The notes: generated from the letters alone by a model not told the origin. DNA of 42,739 bases from SXRF01 sp964624555 (GCA_964624555.1 CAZUXB010000020.1:1-42739), one strand, 5' to 3'; counted from the stretch's first letter, positions 23,236-32,482 are shown. Numbers and translations are program-made.

Positions 23236-24963
23236 TTATGCCTGCTCTTCACGCTGCTGCAACCACCTGGTCAATTCTTCCAGAGGCATGGGGCTGGCGA
23301 AATAAAACCCCTGTGCTTTGTCACAACCCAGTATCGCAAGCAAATCTTTTTGTTCCTTGGTTTCAATCCCCTCCGCCACTACTTTCAGGTTCAGGGCATG
23401 GGCAAGATTTATGATGGCGGTGGCGATCATGAGGTTGTTGCCGTTGGTAGTAATGTCCGCAACAAAAGAATAATCGATTTTCAGCACATCAAGCGGCAAC
23501 TTGCTTAAATAACCCAATGACGAATAGCCGGTGCCAAAATCATCAACAAAAACAGATGCCCCGGCTTTACGGCAAGCAGTGAGCGCAAGGGCCGCCTGTT
23601 CCGGGTCATCCATAATTATGCCCTCCGTAACTTCCAGCGCCACATCTTTGGGATTCAGCCCGGTGAGTTTTAACACCCTTTCAAAGCGGGAGGTAAAATC
23701 TTTTTTCTGGAAATCCCGCGCCGAAATATTTATAGCAACATAAAAAGGTTCAGAGACAAGATGTTTCCATGTCTTAAAATCCCTGCATGCCTGCTGCATA
23801 ACAGTTTCGGTTATTTCCACAATTAAATCGGACTTCTCAGCAAAAGGAACAAATTCCCCGGGAAGTACCATACCTTTTTCTGGATGGTTCCAGCGCACCA
23901 GAGTTTCCACCCCGCATACCTTGTCGGTTTTCAGATCAACAATTGGCTGGTACCAGACCACCAGTTCCTTATTGTCCAAAGCATCGCGCAGTTCCCTTGC
24001 TAACCGGATACGTCCGGAAAGTTCCTCGTTCAATTCCTGGCTGTAAAACTGGAATTCACTCTCCGGATTTTGCTTGGCACGGTGCAGGGCAATGTTCGCC
24101 TGTTTGAACAAATCCACATCTTCCACGCTGCCGCCGGGGAATGGAGCGATCCCAATACTGCACCCAATAGTAATAGAATTCCCATCAATATCAAAAGAAC
24201 GTTCCAGAGTATCTATAATCCCTTTGGAAAAATACTCCAGATTTTCCGGCTGGGCCAGGTTGCCGGCAATGAACAAAACAAACTCGGCACCTTCCAAGCG
24301 CGCCAGGGCATCCTGTTTCATCAAACATTCCTTCAAACGCACCGCCGCTGCTTTTAGCAATTTGTTGCTTACTTCATGGCCAAGTGTCGCCGTCACCTCC
24401 TTAAAATGCCGCAGGCTTATGAGCAATACCGCCAGCGGCATACCGTTCTGGTTGGAAAGCGCGATAGCACCTTCAAGGCGCTCCAGAAACACCTCGCGGT
24501 TTATAAGCCCGGTTATCTGGTCAAAATGCACCAGCTCAATAACCCGGTTCTCAAACTGTTTGCGTTCGATGGCGTAGCGTATCGCACGCGGCAATATATT
24601 ATTACCATACTCACCCTTGATAATATAATCCTGCACCCCCTGCTTGATAGTGTTCAGCGCCTTTTTCTCATCGGCAAGCCCGGTCATAACGATAATAGGT
24701 ATGCCCGGAAGATCGGCACGCAATTTTTCAACCGCTTCAACCCCAGATAAACCCGGCAGGTTGAAATCAAGAAGCAATACGTTGAACAGATGCGCCCGGT
24801 ACTGCGGCTCCGCCATTTCAACAGTCGGGGCATGGAAAACTGAAAAGCCTATGGACGAGGCCTTCTCCAACATCTCCTGTATCAGTACAACATCACCAAT
24901 GTTATCCTCGATAACCAGTATATTGATGGAGTCTTCAGCTATTCTGGCAAGCGCTGTATTCAT
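23236..24963 (-). CDS. Response regulator with degenerate GGDEF and EAL domains
   Basis: 575 residues, cytoplasmic. The receiver (about 12-130) has VIEDN and phospho-acceptor Asp66 (LLLDFNLPG). A GGDEF-like domain (about 140-310) has EGAEF (224-228) in place of GGDEF, so diguanylate cyclase activity is unlikely. The EAL domain (about 320-565) keeps the catalytic set: E353-T-L, NIS, LEVTEG, VDDFGTGYSS, LKID and AEGIET. It is therefore probably a phosphorylation-controlled c-di-GMP phosphodiesterase in which the GGDEF part serves as a GTP-sensing or structural unit. No kinase gene is adjacent. Confidence 0.92.
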   Translation of the reverse strand: MNTALARIAEDSINILVIEDNIGDVVLIQEMLEKASSIGFSVFHAPTVEMAEPQYRAHLFNVLLLDFNLPGLSGVEAVEKLRADLPGIPIIVMTGLADEKKALNTIKQGVQDYIIKGEYGNNILPRAIRYAIERKQFENRVIELVHFDQITGLINREVFLERLEGAIALSNQNGMPLAVLLISLRHFKEVTATLGHEVSNKLLKAAAVRLKECLMKQDALARLEGAEFVLFIAGNLAQPENLEYFSKGIIDTLERSFDIDGNSITIGCSIGIAPFPGGSVEDVDLFKQANIALHRAKQNPESEFQFYSQELNEELSGRIRLARELRDALDNKELVVWYQPIVDLKTDKVCGVETLVRWNHPEKGMVLPGEFVPFAEKSDLIVEITETVMQQACRDFKTWKHLVSEPFYVAINISARDFQKKDFTSRFERVLKLTGLNPKDVALEVTEGIIMDDPEQAALALTACRKAGASVFVDDFGTGYSSLGYLSKLPLDVLKIDYSFVADITTNGNNLMIATAIINLAHALNLKVVAEGIETKEQKDLLAILGCDKAQGFYFASPMPLEELTRWLQQREEQA

Positions 24964-25122
24964 AGTATTTGCTCCTGCATACTGACTGCAGCAATTATTG
25001 CAATATGGATTGTGTTATTAATTTATATAACAACTAATAGTTGATTAAGTATTTATGTTCAACATAACTTTCACAAAATCTTAATATTAAAATTTAATAA
25101 AATATGTTAACCTACACAGGCT

Positions 25123-25680
25123 ATGGCAGAAGATGCAGAAAATCCAGACAAGCCTAAATTAACCCGCCGCGAATTTGGCCTAAAAATGGCTAAGCGTGCA
25201 GCTGATGTTGGAGCCTATGCGGCAGGCGTTGGCATAGCAGGTTTCGGGGCTGTATCCCACGGCATGAATGAGGGAGGAGCAAATGCCGCGCTTAATACCA
25301 GCGATGTTTATGTAAGCATTCCTCCACCTATCAACAAATTTTCTGCTGGATCGGGAGATAATAAAATTACACTGGATATGACAAAAGCTATGATTGGAAT
25401 GGGAGCAATGGCTACAGCACCAGAGCTGGTCAACAGCGTATCTAATGGGCTTACTCGCCGTACCCTGCTGGAAGGAGCTGGCCTTGCCGCTGTAGTAGGA
25501 GGCGCTGATGTCGCTGGAGAATGGGTGGGGACTGAAAAAGTCAAAAGACAAGCAGCACAAATACGCAGTAATAATTTACATCCTAAAAATCCACTAGAAC
25601 ACAAACGGATTGAAAAAGTTCAAACCTCATGGACTGAGGAAGTTCAAAAAGGTGGCGCACCGCCCGAAAGAGAAATATAA
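25123..25680 (+). CDS. Hypothetical protein with twin-arginine-like N-terminus
   Basis: 185 residues. LTRREFGLKMAKRA (13-26) resembles a Tat signal (R-R-x-F-x-K) and is followed by a Gly/Ala-rich weakly hydrophobic segment to about residue 45. A second segment, TRRTLLEGAGLAAVVGG (about 110-126), repeats the arrangement. The C-terminal third is charged (KRIEKVQTSWTEEVQKGG). No family is recognised. ATG 25123 lacks a good Shine-Dalgarno. The protein may be membrane-anchored or exported folded. It converges with the lytic transglycosylase gene, 16 bases between stops, and stands alone. Confidence 0.65.
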   Translation: MAEDAENPDKPKLTRREFGLKMAKRAADVGAYAAGVGIAGFGAVSHGMNEGGANAALNTSDVYVSIPPPINKFSAGSGDNKITLDMTKAMIGMGAMATAPELVNSVSNGLTRRTLLEGAGLAAVVGGADVAGEWVGTEKVKRQAAQIRSNNLHPKNPLEHKRIEKVQTSWTEEVQKGGAPPEREI

Positions 25681-25696
25681 CAGTAGCGGGAAGCTG

Positions 25697-27688
25697 TCAG
25701 CGCAATAAATCCTTGCCCAGCTGGAGTTTGATCGCTTCAGAATCGGTGGATTTTTTGGCCCGCACATAACGGTATACCTGCAAATTTTCCAGCACGCGCT
25801 GCACATAATTGCGGGTTTCGGCAAAGGGAATATTTTCAATCCAATCCACTACGCTATCAATATTATTGGCTGGTTTGCCAAATTTCTGAACCCATTTGTA
25901 AACATTGCCCGGCCCGGCATTATAAGCGGCTACCGCCATAACCAGCGCACCATCGTAATTATCAATCATGCGCTTAAGGTAGAGGCTGCCCAGCGTCATG
26001 TTATATTCGGGGTCGTATAGCTTGCTGCCGTCAAACTCAATGTCATTCTTGCGGGCCGTTTCCTTAGCAGTAGAAGGTAGCAACTGCATAAGTCCAAGCG
26101 CCCCCGACGGGCTTTTCGCAAAATTATCAAACTCACTCTCCTGACGGGAAATGGCCAGCGCAACCTCTGCGGGAAGCGCAAGATTATCCGGTATTTTAGG
26201 TAGCGGATAACCTATATCGACCAGCACCACATTCTTGCGCAATGCCTTTTTCGCGCCGCGTACACTCAAATAATCCTTACCCGCCTTTGCCCCCAACTCA
26301 CTGGCAAGCATCGCATCGTTTTCATCCTCGGCATCCGCCACCAGATGGTTTATCAGTTTCTCCGCAACGTTAAACTCGCCAAGCTCTATGCACAAATTAA
26401 CGGCATGCACAATATTGCGCGAATTGAATTCTTCGCGCACATCAGGATCAATAACTGGTGACGGGGGAATCCGCAACGGCGCCGTACCGTTATAAACAAG
26501 GGAAGCAAGCTGGCCGTAAAAAGTAGTGGGATAGGCGGTGGCTGTATTGTACCAGTGTTTTGCCGATTCAATGTCCCCCGCCTGCTTCGCCGCCCGCGCC
26601 GCCCAATAGGCCGCGCGCGACTTGCTTACCGGGTACTTCACCTCTGAAAACATTTTGTAAAAAATCTGGTAAGCATCTTTGGGCCGCTTGCTATATTCCA
26701 GCAACAGCCTGCCCTTGAGCCAATTGGCATCAGAATAACCCTGAGTGAAGTCCTGACCCGCCTCCTGCCCATGATTAGCAAGCAGGCGCCCGGCAAGTTT
26801 AATATTGCCATCAGCCATTGCCTCACGTATCTGCATTTCCCGGTATTTCCACCATTTCTCAGAATAGGGAACCTTCTTCGGCGCAGCAAGCAGCATTTCG
26901 CGGACACCGGAATCATCATCGCGTTTCTGCCTGTACACCATGCGGTCAAAAATCAGGCCAGCATCCTTTTTCATTTCCGCAGAAAGTTTTGCAACCAGCG
27001 CGGCAGCATTTTTCTTATCCGCCTGCAAAGCAATGCGCGCCTGGTAGAGATCCTTGTGTTCCTCATCAAGGCGGGAAAACATCCGCAACGCAGGAGTAGT
27101 TTTGTTTTCCCAGAGCAGGCGGTCGGTGCGAGCAATATCGTCCTCCTTGCTCAATAAGTCAGAGTAGGATTCCAGCAATGATTTTTCCTGCGCCTCCGTG
27201 AAATCACCATTGCGCCATGCGTCCCGGACCAGCGATTTTATTTTTTCTATTGATGGTGCCCCATCCTGCTTCAAGGCTCCGGCCAATGCTATTTTGCCAA
27301 CACCTGTTATTGGCTCCTTGCCAGCAAACCATTTGATTATTTCACCTGACTGCAAACCACTGTCCGGAAAGAGCATCTCGGCGCGGATGCGCAATGTTTT
27401 CTGTTCCGGCCAGTCAGGATGCTTAAGGATAAATTCCTGTATCTCAGAAAAATCCGCACCGGAATCAGGAGCCAATAAATATTGCCATTTTATCAGCGTT
27501 TGCAGCACCACCTCATTGCTGTTCGCCGCATGGGAAAGAGCATCGCTCCACAACTTACGGCCAGAAAAAAAGAACGCGCTTTTGGCATGTTCGGATTCTT
27601 CCTGCGTCAGCGCAACGGCAGGAAAGGAACATGGCACCAGGAAAAAAACCGAACAAAGGCAGGATATTAAAAAATTACGGGTTCTCAT
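25697..27688 (-). CDS. slt: Soluble lytic murein transglycosylase (Slt70-like)
   Basis: About 663 residues from ATG 27688; the longer upstream frame has no signal-like start. It has a signal peptide (FLISCLCSVFFLVPCSFPAVA), then a long alpha-superhelical region of tetratricopeptide-like repeats (about 40-490; WLKGRLLLEYSKRPKDAYQIF, AAYWAARAAKQAGDIESAKHWY). The SLT catalytic domain (about 505-640) has ISRQESEFD, where Glu near 517 is catalytic, SGALGLMQLLPSTA, and AVAAYNAGPGNVYKW. It cleaves peptidoglycan in the periplasm to 1,6-anhydro-muropeptides during growth and recycling. No ribosome site was obvious. Confidence 0.94.
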   Translation of the reverse strand: MRTRNFLISCLCSVFFLVPCSFPAVALTQEESEHAKSAFFFSGRKLWSDALSHAANSNEVVLQTLIKWQYLLAPDSGADFSEIQEFILKHPDWPEQKTLRIRAEMLFPDSGLQSGEIIKWFAGKEPITGVGKIALAGALKQDGAPSIEKIKSLVRDAWRNGDFTEAQEKSLLESYSDLLSKEDDIARTDRLLWENKTTPALRMFSRLDEEHKDLYQARIALQADKKNAAALVAKLSAEMKKDAGLIFDRMVYRQKRDDDSGVREMLLAAPKKVPYSEKWWKYREMQIREAMADGNIKLAGRLLANHGQEAGQDFTQGYSDANWLKGRLLLEYSKRPKDAYQIFYKMFSEVKYPVSKSRAAYWAARAAKQAGDIESAKHWYNTATAYPTTFYGQLASLVYNGTAPLRIPPSPVIDPDVREEFNSRNIVHAVNLCIELGEFNVAEKLINHLVADAEDENDAMLASELGAKAGKDYLSVRGAKKALRKNVVLVDIGYPLPKIPDNLALPAEVALAISRQESEFDNFAKSPSGALGLMQLLPSTAKETARKNDIEFDGSKLYDPEYNMTLGSLYLKRMIDNYDGALVMAVAAYNAGPGNVYKWVQKFGKPANNIDSVVDWIENIPFAETRNYVQRVLENLQVYRYVRAKKSTDSEAIKLQLGKDLLR

Positions 27689-27819
27689 ACGCGGATATGT
27701 AGCATAGTGCAGGGTATTTGCCACTAAAGAGTTACACAAATTGATAACCACATCTTGACAATGCCGCCGGGAATCCTATCTCCTCTGTGCTGATAGCAAC
27801 CCCAAACAAGGAAATTATT

Positions 27820-28329
27820 ATGACCATCTCCATGTATCAGGCTTCTGTTCCCAATTTCATCCATGCTTTGAGTAACCTGTCTGCTGTCCTCGCCAAGGGT
27901 GCGGCCTATGCCGAAGCTAAAAAATTTGATCCTTCAGTACTGGTAAATGCGCGTCTGGCGCCAGATATGTTTGCGCTGGCACGTCAGGTGCAGATCGCCA
28001 CTGATATAGTTAAAGGCGGCAGCGCCCGCCTCGCCGGAGTCGATGTCCCCAGCTTCCCCGACACCGAAGCAACCTTCCCTGAACTACAGGCCCGGATAAC
28101 TAAAACTATCGACTTCATGAAAACCATCAAACCAGCACAGATAGATGGCAGCGAAGGCAAAACCATTAACCTTAAGGTCGGCGGAAATGAGCTTACTTTC
28201 AAAGGTCAGGATTATTTGTTTAATTTTGTGCTCCCTAATTTGTATTTCCACGCCACCGTTGCCTATTCAATCCTCCGCCATAACGGAGTTGATGTTGGCA
28301 AAATGGATTTCCTGGGAAAGATACAGTAA
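27820..28329 (+). CDS. DUF1993 domain protein
   Basis: About 169 residues from ATG 27820, preceded by AAGGA at 7 bases; an upstream in-frame start at 27787 has no ribosome site. MYQASVPNFIHALSNLSAVLAKG at the start, NARLAPDMFALARQVQIATD, and FVLPNLYFHATVAYSILRHNGVDVGKMDFLG at the end are hallmarks of DUF1993. This is a helical family related in fold to DinB-like proteins, with conserved His; the function is not established. Cytoplasmic, single gene, followed by a palindromic repeat. Confidence 0.93.
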   Translation: MTISMYQASVPNFIHALSNLSAVLAKGAAYAEAKKFDPSVLVNARLAPDMFALARQVQIATDIVKGGSARLAGVDVPSFPDTEATFPELQARITKTIDFMKTIKPAQIDGSEGKTINLKVGGNELTFKGQDYLFNFVLPNLYFHATVAYSILRHNGVDVGKMDFLGKIQ

Positions 28330-28370
28330 GACTCTAAACATTACTGGTTTATAGCCTTGTCAAATAAATA

Positions 28371-28463
28371 TCCCTTCTCCCTCTGGGAGAAGGTTAGGAT
28401 GAGGGCTATCACTCGTGGGTACTTAGCCCTCACCCCGCCCTCTCCCAAGGGGAGAGGGAGAAG
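28371..28463. repeat. Palindromic repeat, near-identical to 33790-33881
   Basis: The arms TCCCTTCTCCCTCTGGGAGA and their G-rich complement enclose GATGAGGGCTATCAC and TTAGCCCTCAC. It is enclosed in turn by TTACTGGTTT (28341-28350) and AAACCAGTAA (28467-28476). The copy at 33790 is in the same orientation and differs at only a few bases. Confidence 0.9.
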
Positions 28464-28505
28464 AAAAAACCAGTAAGCTGCGAGGAATTTAAACCTTGAA
28501 GATAA

Positions 28506-28520
28506 TTAATTGTTTTTTAA
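28506..28520. promoter_or_regulatory. Candidate CtrA box upstream of prepilin B
   Basis: A perfect TTAA-TTGTTTT-TTAA, 62 bases before the ATG of the prepilin frame at 28582. CtrA control of pilin genes is established in Caulobacter; here it is inference from the motif. Confidence 0.45.
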
Positions 28521-28680
28521 GAGTATAAGGTTAAGATGGTAAGGTCGGCTTACCATAACCAGAAATTATAACTAAAAATGCATGAACATTACCCCCCACC
28601 CCTCAACTATAGGTTGCAATATCAGGAGCGTCATTGCGGGGCGTAGCCGCATTGTCACATATAAACGTAAGCTATCTATT

Positions 28681-28790
28681 TGTCATACCAGCGCAGGCTG
28701 GTATCCAGCTTTACTCGCGGTAGCGAGGAATAAAAACTATATCGCCGCAGACGCGGCTCCGCTGGATTCCGGCCTACGCCGGAATGACAA
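28681..28790. repeat. Palindromic repeat in the leader of prepilin B
   Basis: Arms TGTCATACCAGC...GGTATCCAGC and GCTGGATTCC...GGAATGACA, with inner ATCGCCGCAG-type sequence. It is read in frame as part of the long prepilin B leader. A half-repeat (GCAATAAATGCGGGGTGACAG, 28805-28825) follows and abuts the pilin motif. Confidence 0.8.
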
Positions 28791-28894
28791 TTCTCCGAAT
28801 CCGCGCAATAAATGCGGGGTGACAGGGGGATTCACCCTCATCGAATGAAGTATAGTACTGGTTATTATTGGCCTGCTGGTAGGCGGGATACTGG

Positions 28895-28973
28895 NNNNNN
28901 NNNNNNNNNNNNNNNNNNNNNNNNNNNNNNNNNNNNNNNNNNNNNNNNNNNNNNNNNNNNNNNNNNNNNNNNN
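28895..28973. other. Assembly gap (79 N)
   Basis: An estimated-size gap within prepilin B, so the reading frame across it cannot be trusted. Confidence 0.95.
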
Positions 28974-29754
28974 TAAAGCAGTTTGAAGAATTCAAAACCG
29001 CAGCCAACGCTTTTAAGGTAAAGTATGGCTACTTGCCCGGAGATATTCCACCAACCGAAACTACCCAACTCGGTTTTTTTACCTTTACTGGACCTTATGC
29101 CGGAACTACGAATAATGTATTTGTGGGTGGAGCACAAGGCTATATTAGATGGGGATTCGGCGATGCCAGCGGTGATATTCAAACGGGAGAAACTTATGTT
29201 TTCTGGCAGCATCTTACGGAAGCGAAACTGATAGCCGGGCGATATGGTGGCACGGTTGGCGGAGCAAATTACCTACAGCCAGATACTACTATCCGGATAA
29301 ATAGTGGTCAGCCCGTTAATGCCTGCACCAATGCAAATGGGTGCTACGACCTGATGCTCCCAAAATCAAAATTTGAAGCAACCGATAATCATGTTGGTAT
29401 TTATCCTAATCGCTATTATACGTTAGTGTACAATTTTGTCAGCACTGCCCCTATACCTGATTATTTTTATACTAATGCCACACCTTTTCAGGAATACAAT
29501 ATTGACAGCAAAATTGATGATGGGCTTCCCGACAAAGGAATAGTAAGAGATATAGGAACAATGCGGGGAAATACTGGATGGGCACCTTGTGTAACCGCAA
29601 CATCCCCAATGGCCTATGACATGACCCCGACAACCGCAAATACCCTAAACCCAACGTGTGTTATCTCTGTCCTATGGTAATCGGTTGGTGATTATCGCAA
29701 TAAACTATAGTCAATTAACCGGACACTTAATATTCATAATTTTTGGCATAAATT

Positions 29755-29886
29755 TTCCTCCCCCCTTGCGGGGGAGGAAGGTTTTTCATGGATTTGCTGT
29801 AAGCAAACCATAGAAAAACCAGGTGGGGGGTATGGTTTTGTCTTTACCCCCCCCTCCCTGCCCCTCCCCCACAAGGGGGGAGGGTA
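29755..29886. repeat. Palindromic repeat between prepilin B and flippase
   Basis: C-rich and G-rich arms (CCTCCCCCCTTGCGGGGGAGG ends, then CCCCTCCCCCACAAGGGGGGAGG) enclose an inner palindrome GGTTTTTCATGG ... CCATAGAAAAACC. It separates convergent genes. Confidence 0.8.
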
Positions 29887-29907
29887 ATTTGTATAAGTAT
29901 AAAGTGC

Positions 29908-31203
29908 CTAGTTCGGCTGTATCTTCTGGATCTGGTGGTACATTAAGCAAAACAGTATAACCTGCATTGCCCCCTGGCTGCAGCTATAGATCAGCATGGC
30001 TTGTTCCGGAGAAAGGGCAAGCAGGTAGCTTAACAGAAAACCACCTATAACCAGAATAAAACGGCTAAACTCCCACATCGACACCAGCCCCTGCTTTTCC
30101 AGTATCTGCAAAGTGTTGGCGACTGCTATCATGGTCATGTGCGGCAAGTAGGAAATGCTGAGGATATTGATATAGACTACCGCCCCCGCCCACTCCCTGC
30201 CGAATACCAGCGGCACAAAATAAAAAGCGGTGGAATTGATAAGGGCCAGCCAGCTCGCCACAATCACAAACTGCGTTTTCAAAACCTGGAGGAAGCGTTT
30301 GCGCATCGCCCGCGGGTCACTGCTCTGGGTCTTGGCCGCTTCGCCAATATATACCTGGAGGATGGAAGTGCTGATAAGCAGCAACGGGCGGCCAATTATC
30401 CGGTCGGTAAGGAATACAAACCCGGCAACGGTATTGGAATAAAGGATTGGCAGAACAACCAGCATCAGGCTGCTGGAACTTATCGCGTTGACCAGTGCCG
30501 ACCAGGTGGAGATCAAGGGAAAGCGCGAATAACGTTTGGCCAGTGCCAGCATATCGTCACGCTTGATATTGCTTATAACATCGGTTGGTTTAAGCACCAA
30601 GCGGTAGAGCATATTGCTGACGCCCGCCGACTGCCCGACAATATAACCAATTATCAGCCCCCATGCCCCGCTGCCCATCAGCCCCAACCCGATCTGGGTC
30701 AATGGCGAACTCACACCCTGATAAATTTTAGTGCGGGCAATCGCCGCAAACGAGCCGTGCCAGGTGGCATAACCAATCATCACCTGATAGGCCCCAATGC
30801 AGAAAAAACCCAGCGGCAACAAAAAGCGATATGGAGCAAGCACACCAAACAGCGAAGACGGAAGGAGCAAGGTGCAGACTAAAAAAAACATAGTGGTGGC
30901 AACAAGGGAAACAAAACATACGCCAAGCATATTGGCCGCCTCTTCCTTGCTTTTTGCCAGAGGCAGTGCCATGTCATAGCGCAGGGAAGCAATTACTGAG
31001 AGGATAGTTATAAAAGCAGTGAAAAATCCAAGGATACCAAACAGGTCAGGCAGGTAAATACGGGTGAGGACCGGGGATAGCAGAACCGTGCTGAGTTGCC
31101 CAAGCGCCGTACCCATGAACATGATAACAACATTATGGATAAAACTTCCATGCTTAAGCTTGGCCCGGATGCGGGAGATGAAAAAATTTAAATTTTTTGC
31201 CAT
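29908..31203 (-). CDS. Wzx-like polysaccharide flippase (MOP superfamily)
   Basis: About 431 residues from ATG 31203; a longer frame upstream overlaps the preceding gene and looks non-coding. Twelve or so membrane spans, beginning VVIMFMGTALGQLSTVLLSPVLTRIYLPDLFG, which is the typical start of oligosaccharide/teichoic-acid flippases of the MATE/MOP superfamily. It probably moves a lipid-linked glycan across the inner membrane. Its stop faces the prepilin B pseudogene across a repeat. It follows the PP-loop gene by 19 bases, and that gene follows the MFS gene by 15, so the three form one operon. No glycosyltransferases are next to it, which is unusual for a Wzx. Confidence 0.88.
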   Translation of the reverse strand: MAKNLNFFISRIRAKLKHGSFIHNVVIMFMGTALGQLSTVLLSPVLTRIYLPDLFGILGFFTAFITILSVIASLRYDMALPLAKSKEEAANMLGVCFVSLVATTMFFLVCTLLLPSSLFGVLAPYRFLLPLGFFCIGAYQVMIGYATWHGSFAAIARTKIYQGVSSPLTQIGLGLMGSGAWGLIIGYIVGQSAGVSNMLYRLVLKPTDVISNIKRDDMLALAKRYSRFPLISTWSALVNAISSSSLMLVVLPILYSNTVAGFVFLTDRIIGRPLLLISTSILQVYIGEAAKTQSSDPRAMRKRFLQVLKTQFVIVASWLALINSTAFYFVPLVFGREWAGAVVYINILSISYLPHMTMIAVANTLQILEKQGLVSMWEFSRFILVIGGFLLSYLLALSPEQAMLIYSCSQGAMQVILFCLMYHQIQKIQPN

Positions 31204-31222
31204 CACAATTCTACAATGTTTA

Positions 31223-32467
31223 TTACGCCATCGCCCGCTTGATACGCCGCCATAATTTCTTGACCGGTTCAGCAAGGCCAATATCCGTGAGCAACTTTAC
31301 CCCCGCCCTCTTTAAAAACCCACCATTTTTTTGCCGGGCCAGCAGTTTGGGATCCGGTGGCTGCCACTTAGCAATCCTTGCGTTCAAAACGGTAAGCCAT
31401 TCACCACTTACGTTGTGGGCTTTGGCATATTCGGCAATACTCACCATCTCACCAATCTGTACCAAATTGTTCAACTGTATGGTGTTGATGTTGTTAATAT
31501 CAAACTCGCCCGGGAAACAAGGAACTGCGCCCTGCACCCCGACAGCCAGGAAATTAAGCTGGGTACGCACACACTTCTCACATTTTCCGCAATTGCCGCT
31601 CTGGTCAGAACCAGCCCAGCAAACTTTCAGGGCTTTACAGGCAAATGGATAAGCACTTATCTTTGCCACTTTTTCAGTGCGGGAAAAACCCGCCCCATCA
31701 TGGACAATAGAAAAATTTCCACCCGACATCAAATGATCAGTCACCGGGTTGGAACCCCACGGCAATACCAAAGCCTCATAAGGGTCGGTACTGCCAATCA
31801 GCCCAAAGGCAAATTCATCGCTATACATATGCAGGCAGGCGGCAAGCTCCAGACCGTGCGAATAGTCCCAATCCTGTAATTTCAATTCCCGGCTGTTGGT
31901 GCGCAGAGTACGCAATTCAAGACTCAGCGAATCCAATGCCGGGCGCACCCGTTTGGTCAGTTGTTCAAAGGCCGTGCTATTATAAATATCAACATCAAAA
32001 CCATGCACCATCAGCACACTGCCAAGTGGATAGCGTACCGCTTCCGGCAACAGGCTGGTATGGCTGAGGGCCGTAAACATCGCATCAACCCCGCCGGAAA
32101 AAGCAGATATCGCCCGTTCCTCAGCGTGCTGTTTGCGCGTATCTACAACCCGGTCCGGGAGTATGGATATCTTTTTATAAATATCCGGTTTCCAGCGCCC
32201 CCATGCCATCAACAGTTCTTCTATGTTACGCATTGCCGTGCGGGAAAGAGTACCATGCACCTTGAGGTCCTTGCCCTGAGAAGAAGCATATAATAATACC
32301 GCCAGCACATGCCCATCGAGCAGCGTATCTTCCGACCACGGAATTATCCGGTCAAATTCATAAAATATTTCTATTTTTTTGGTAGCACCGCCAGCATACA
32401 GCGAAGTAACTCTCTTACTTTTCCCACCGGCAACCGAATTACTTACTTCCAGATTTAAATATTCCAT
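31223..32467 (-). CDS. QueC-like PP-loop ATP pyrophosphatase of unknown substrate
   Basis: About 414 residues from ATG 32467, chosen for AGGA 6 bases upstream. After an N-terminal region of about 115 residues without a recognised fold comes the PP-loop SAFSGGVDAM (SGGVD 124-128), typical of enzymes that adenylate a carboxylate or amide. A four-Cys zinc site at C283, C293, C296 and C299 (NCGKCEKCVRT) matches QueC-type nitrile synthases in layout. The flanking HGFDVDIYN and LIGSTDPYEALVLPWGSNP are not those of QueC proper, and no queuosine genes are near. It sits between an LplT-like carrier and a flippase, so modification of an envelope glycan or lipid is a reasonable guess, not more. Confidence 0.75.
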   Translation of the reverse strand: MEYLNLEVSNSVAGGKSKRVTSLYAGGATKKIEIFYEFDRIIPWSEDTLLDGHVLAVLLYASSQGKDLKVHGTLSRTAMRNIEELLMAWGRWKPDIYKKISILPDRVVDTRKQHAEERAISAFSGGVDAMFTALSHTSLLPEAVRYPLGSVLMVHGFDVDIYNSTAFEQLTKRVRPALDSLSLELRTLRTNSRELKLQDWDYSHGLELAACLHMYSDEFAFGLIGSTDPYEALVLPWGSNPVTDHLMSGGNFSIVHDGAGFSRTEKVAKISAYPFACKALKVCWAGSDQSGNCGKCEKCVRTQLNFLAVGVQGAVPCFPGEFDINNINTIQLNNLVQIGEMVSIAEYAKAHNVSGEWLTVLNARIAKWQPPDPKLLARQKNGGFLKRAGVKLLTDIGLAEPVKKLWRRIKRAMA

Positions 32468-32482
32468 ATCCCATCCTATCAA

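Larger units (their letters stand above)
28582..29680 (+). pseudogene. Type IV pilin-like protein B (internal TGA and assembly gap)
   Basis: From ATG 28582 the frame is open for 88 codons. The leader begins MNITPHPSTIGCN and passes through two palindromic repeats (LDSGLRRNDN, NKCGVTGG). It then reaches GGFTLIE, immediately followed by TGA (28846-28848) where Leu is expected, and SIVLVIIGLLVGGIL. The 79-N gap interrupts the helix. Afterwards KQFEEFKTAANAFKVKYGYLPGDIP and a roughly 215-residue head domain run to TAA at 29680. It is paralogous to prepilins A and C (same KYGYxPGDIP). An internal GTG at 28819 could give a short M-T-G-G leader, but the TGA would still stop it. Either a pseudogene or an assembly error next to the gap. 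Confidence 0.75.

Noticed and set aside
14856..28848. Reassignment of TGA to an amino acid (two genes with internal TGA)
   Set aside because: TGA ends several intact genes here (393-827 gene, cysA, pgsA), and the expected residues at the two sites are not Trp.
29025..29231. Open frame starting MATCPEIFHQ in prepilin B
   Set aside because: An alternative frame of the pilin head domain; the KYGYLPGDIP frame is the one conserved among the three paralogues.
30139..30882. Plus-strand open frame of about 247 codons opposite the flippase
   Set aside because: Antisense to a clear membrane-protein gene, with a composition rich in Gln/His/Arg as expected of a shadow frame.
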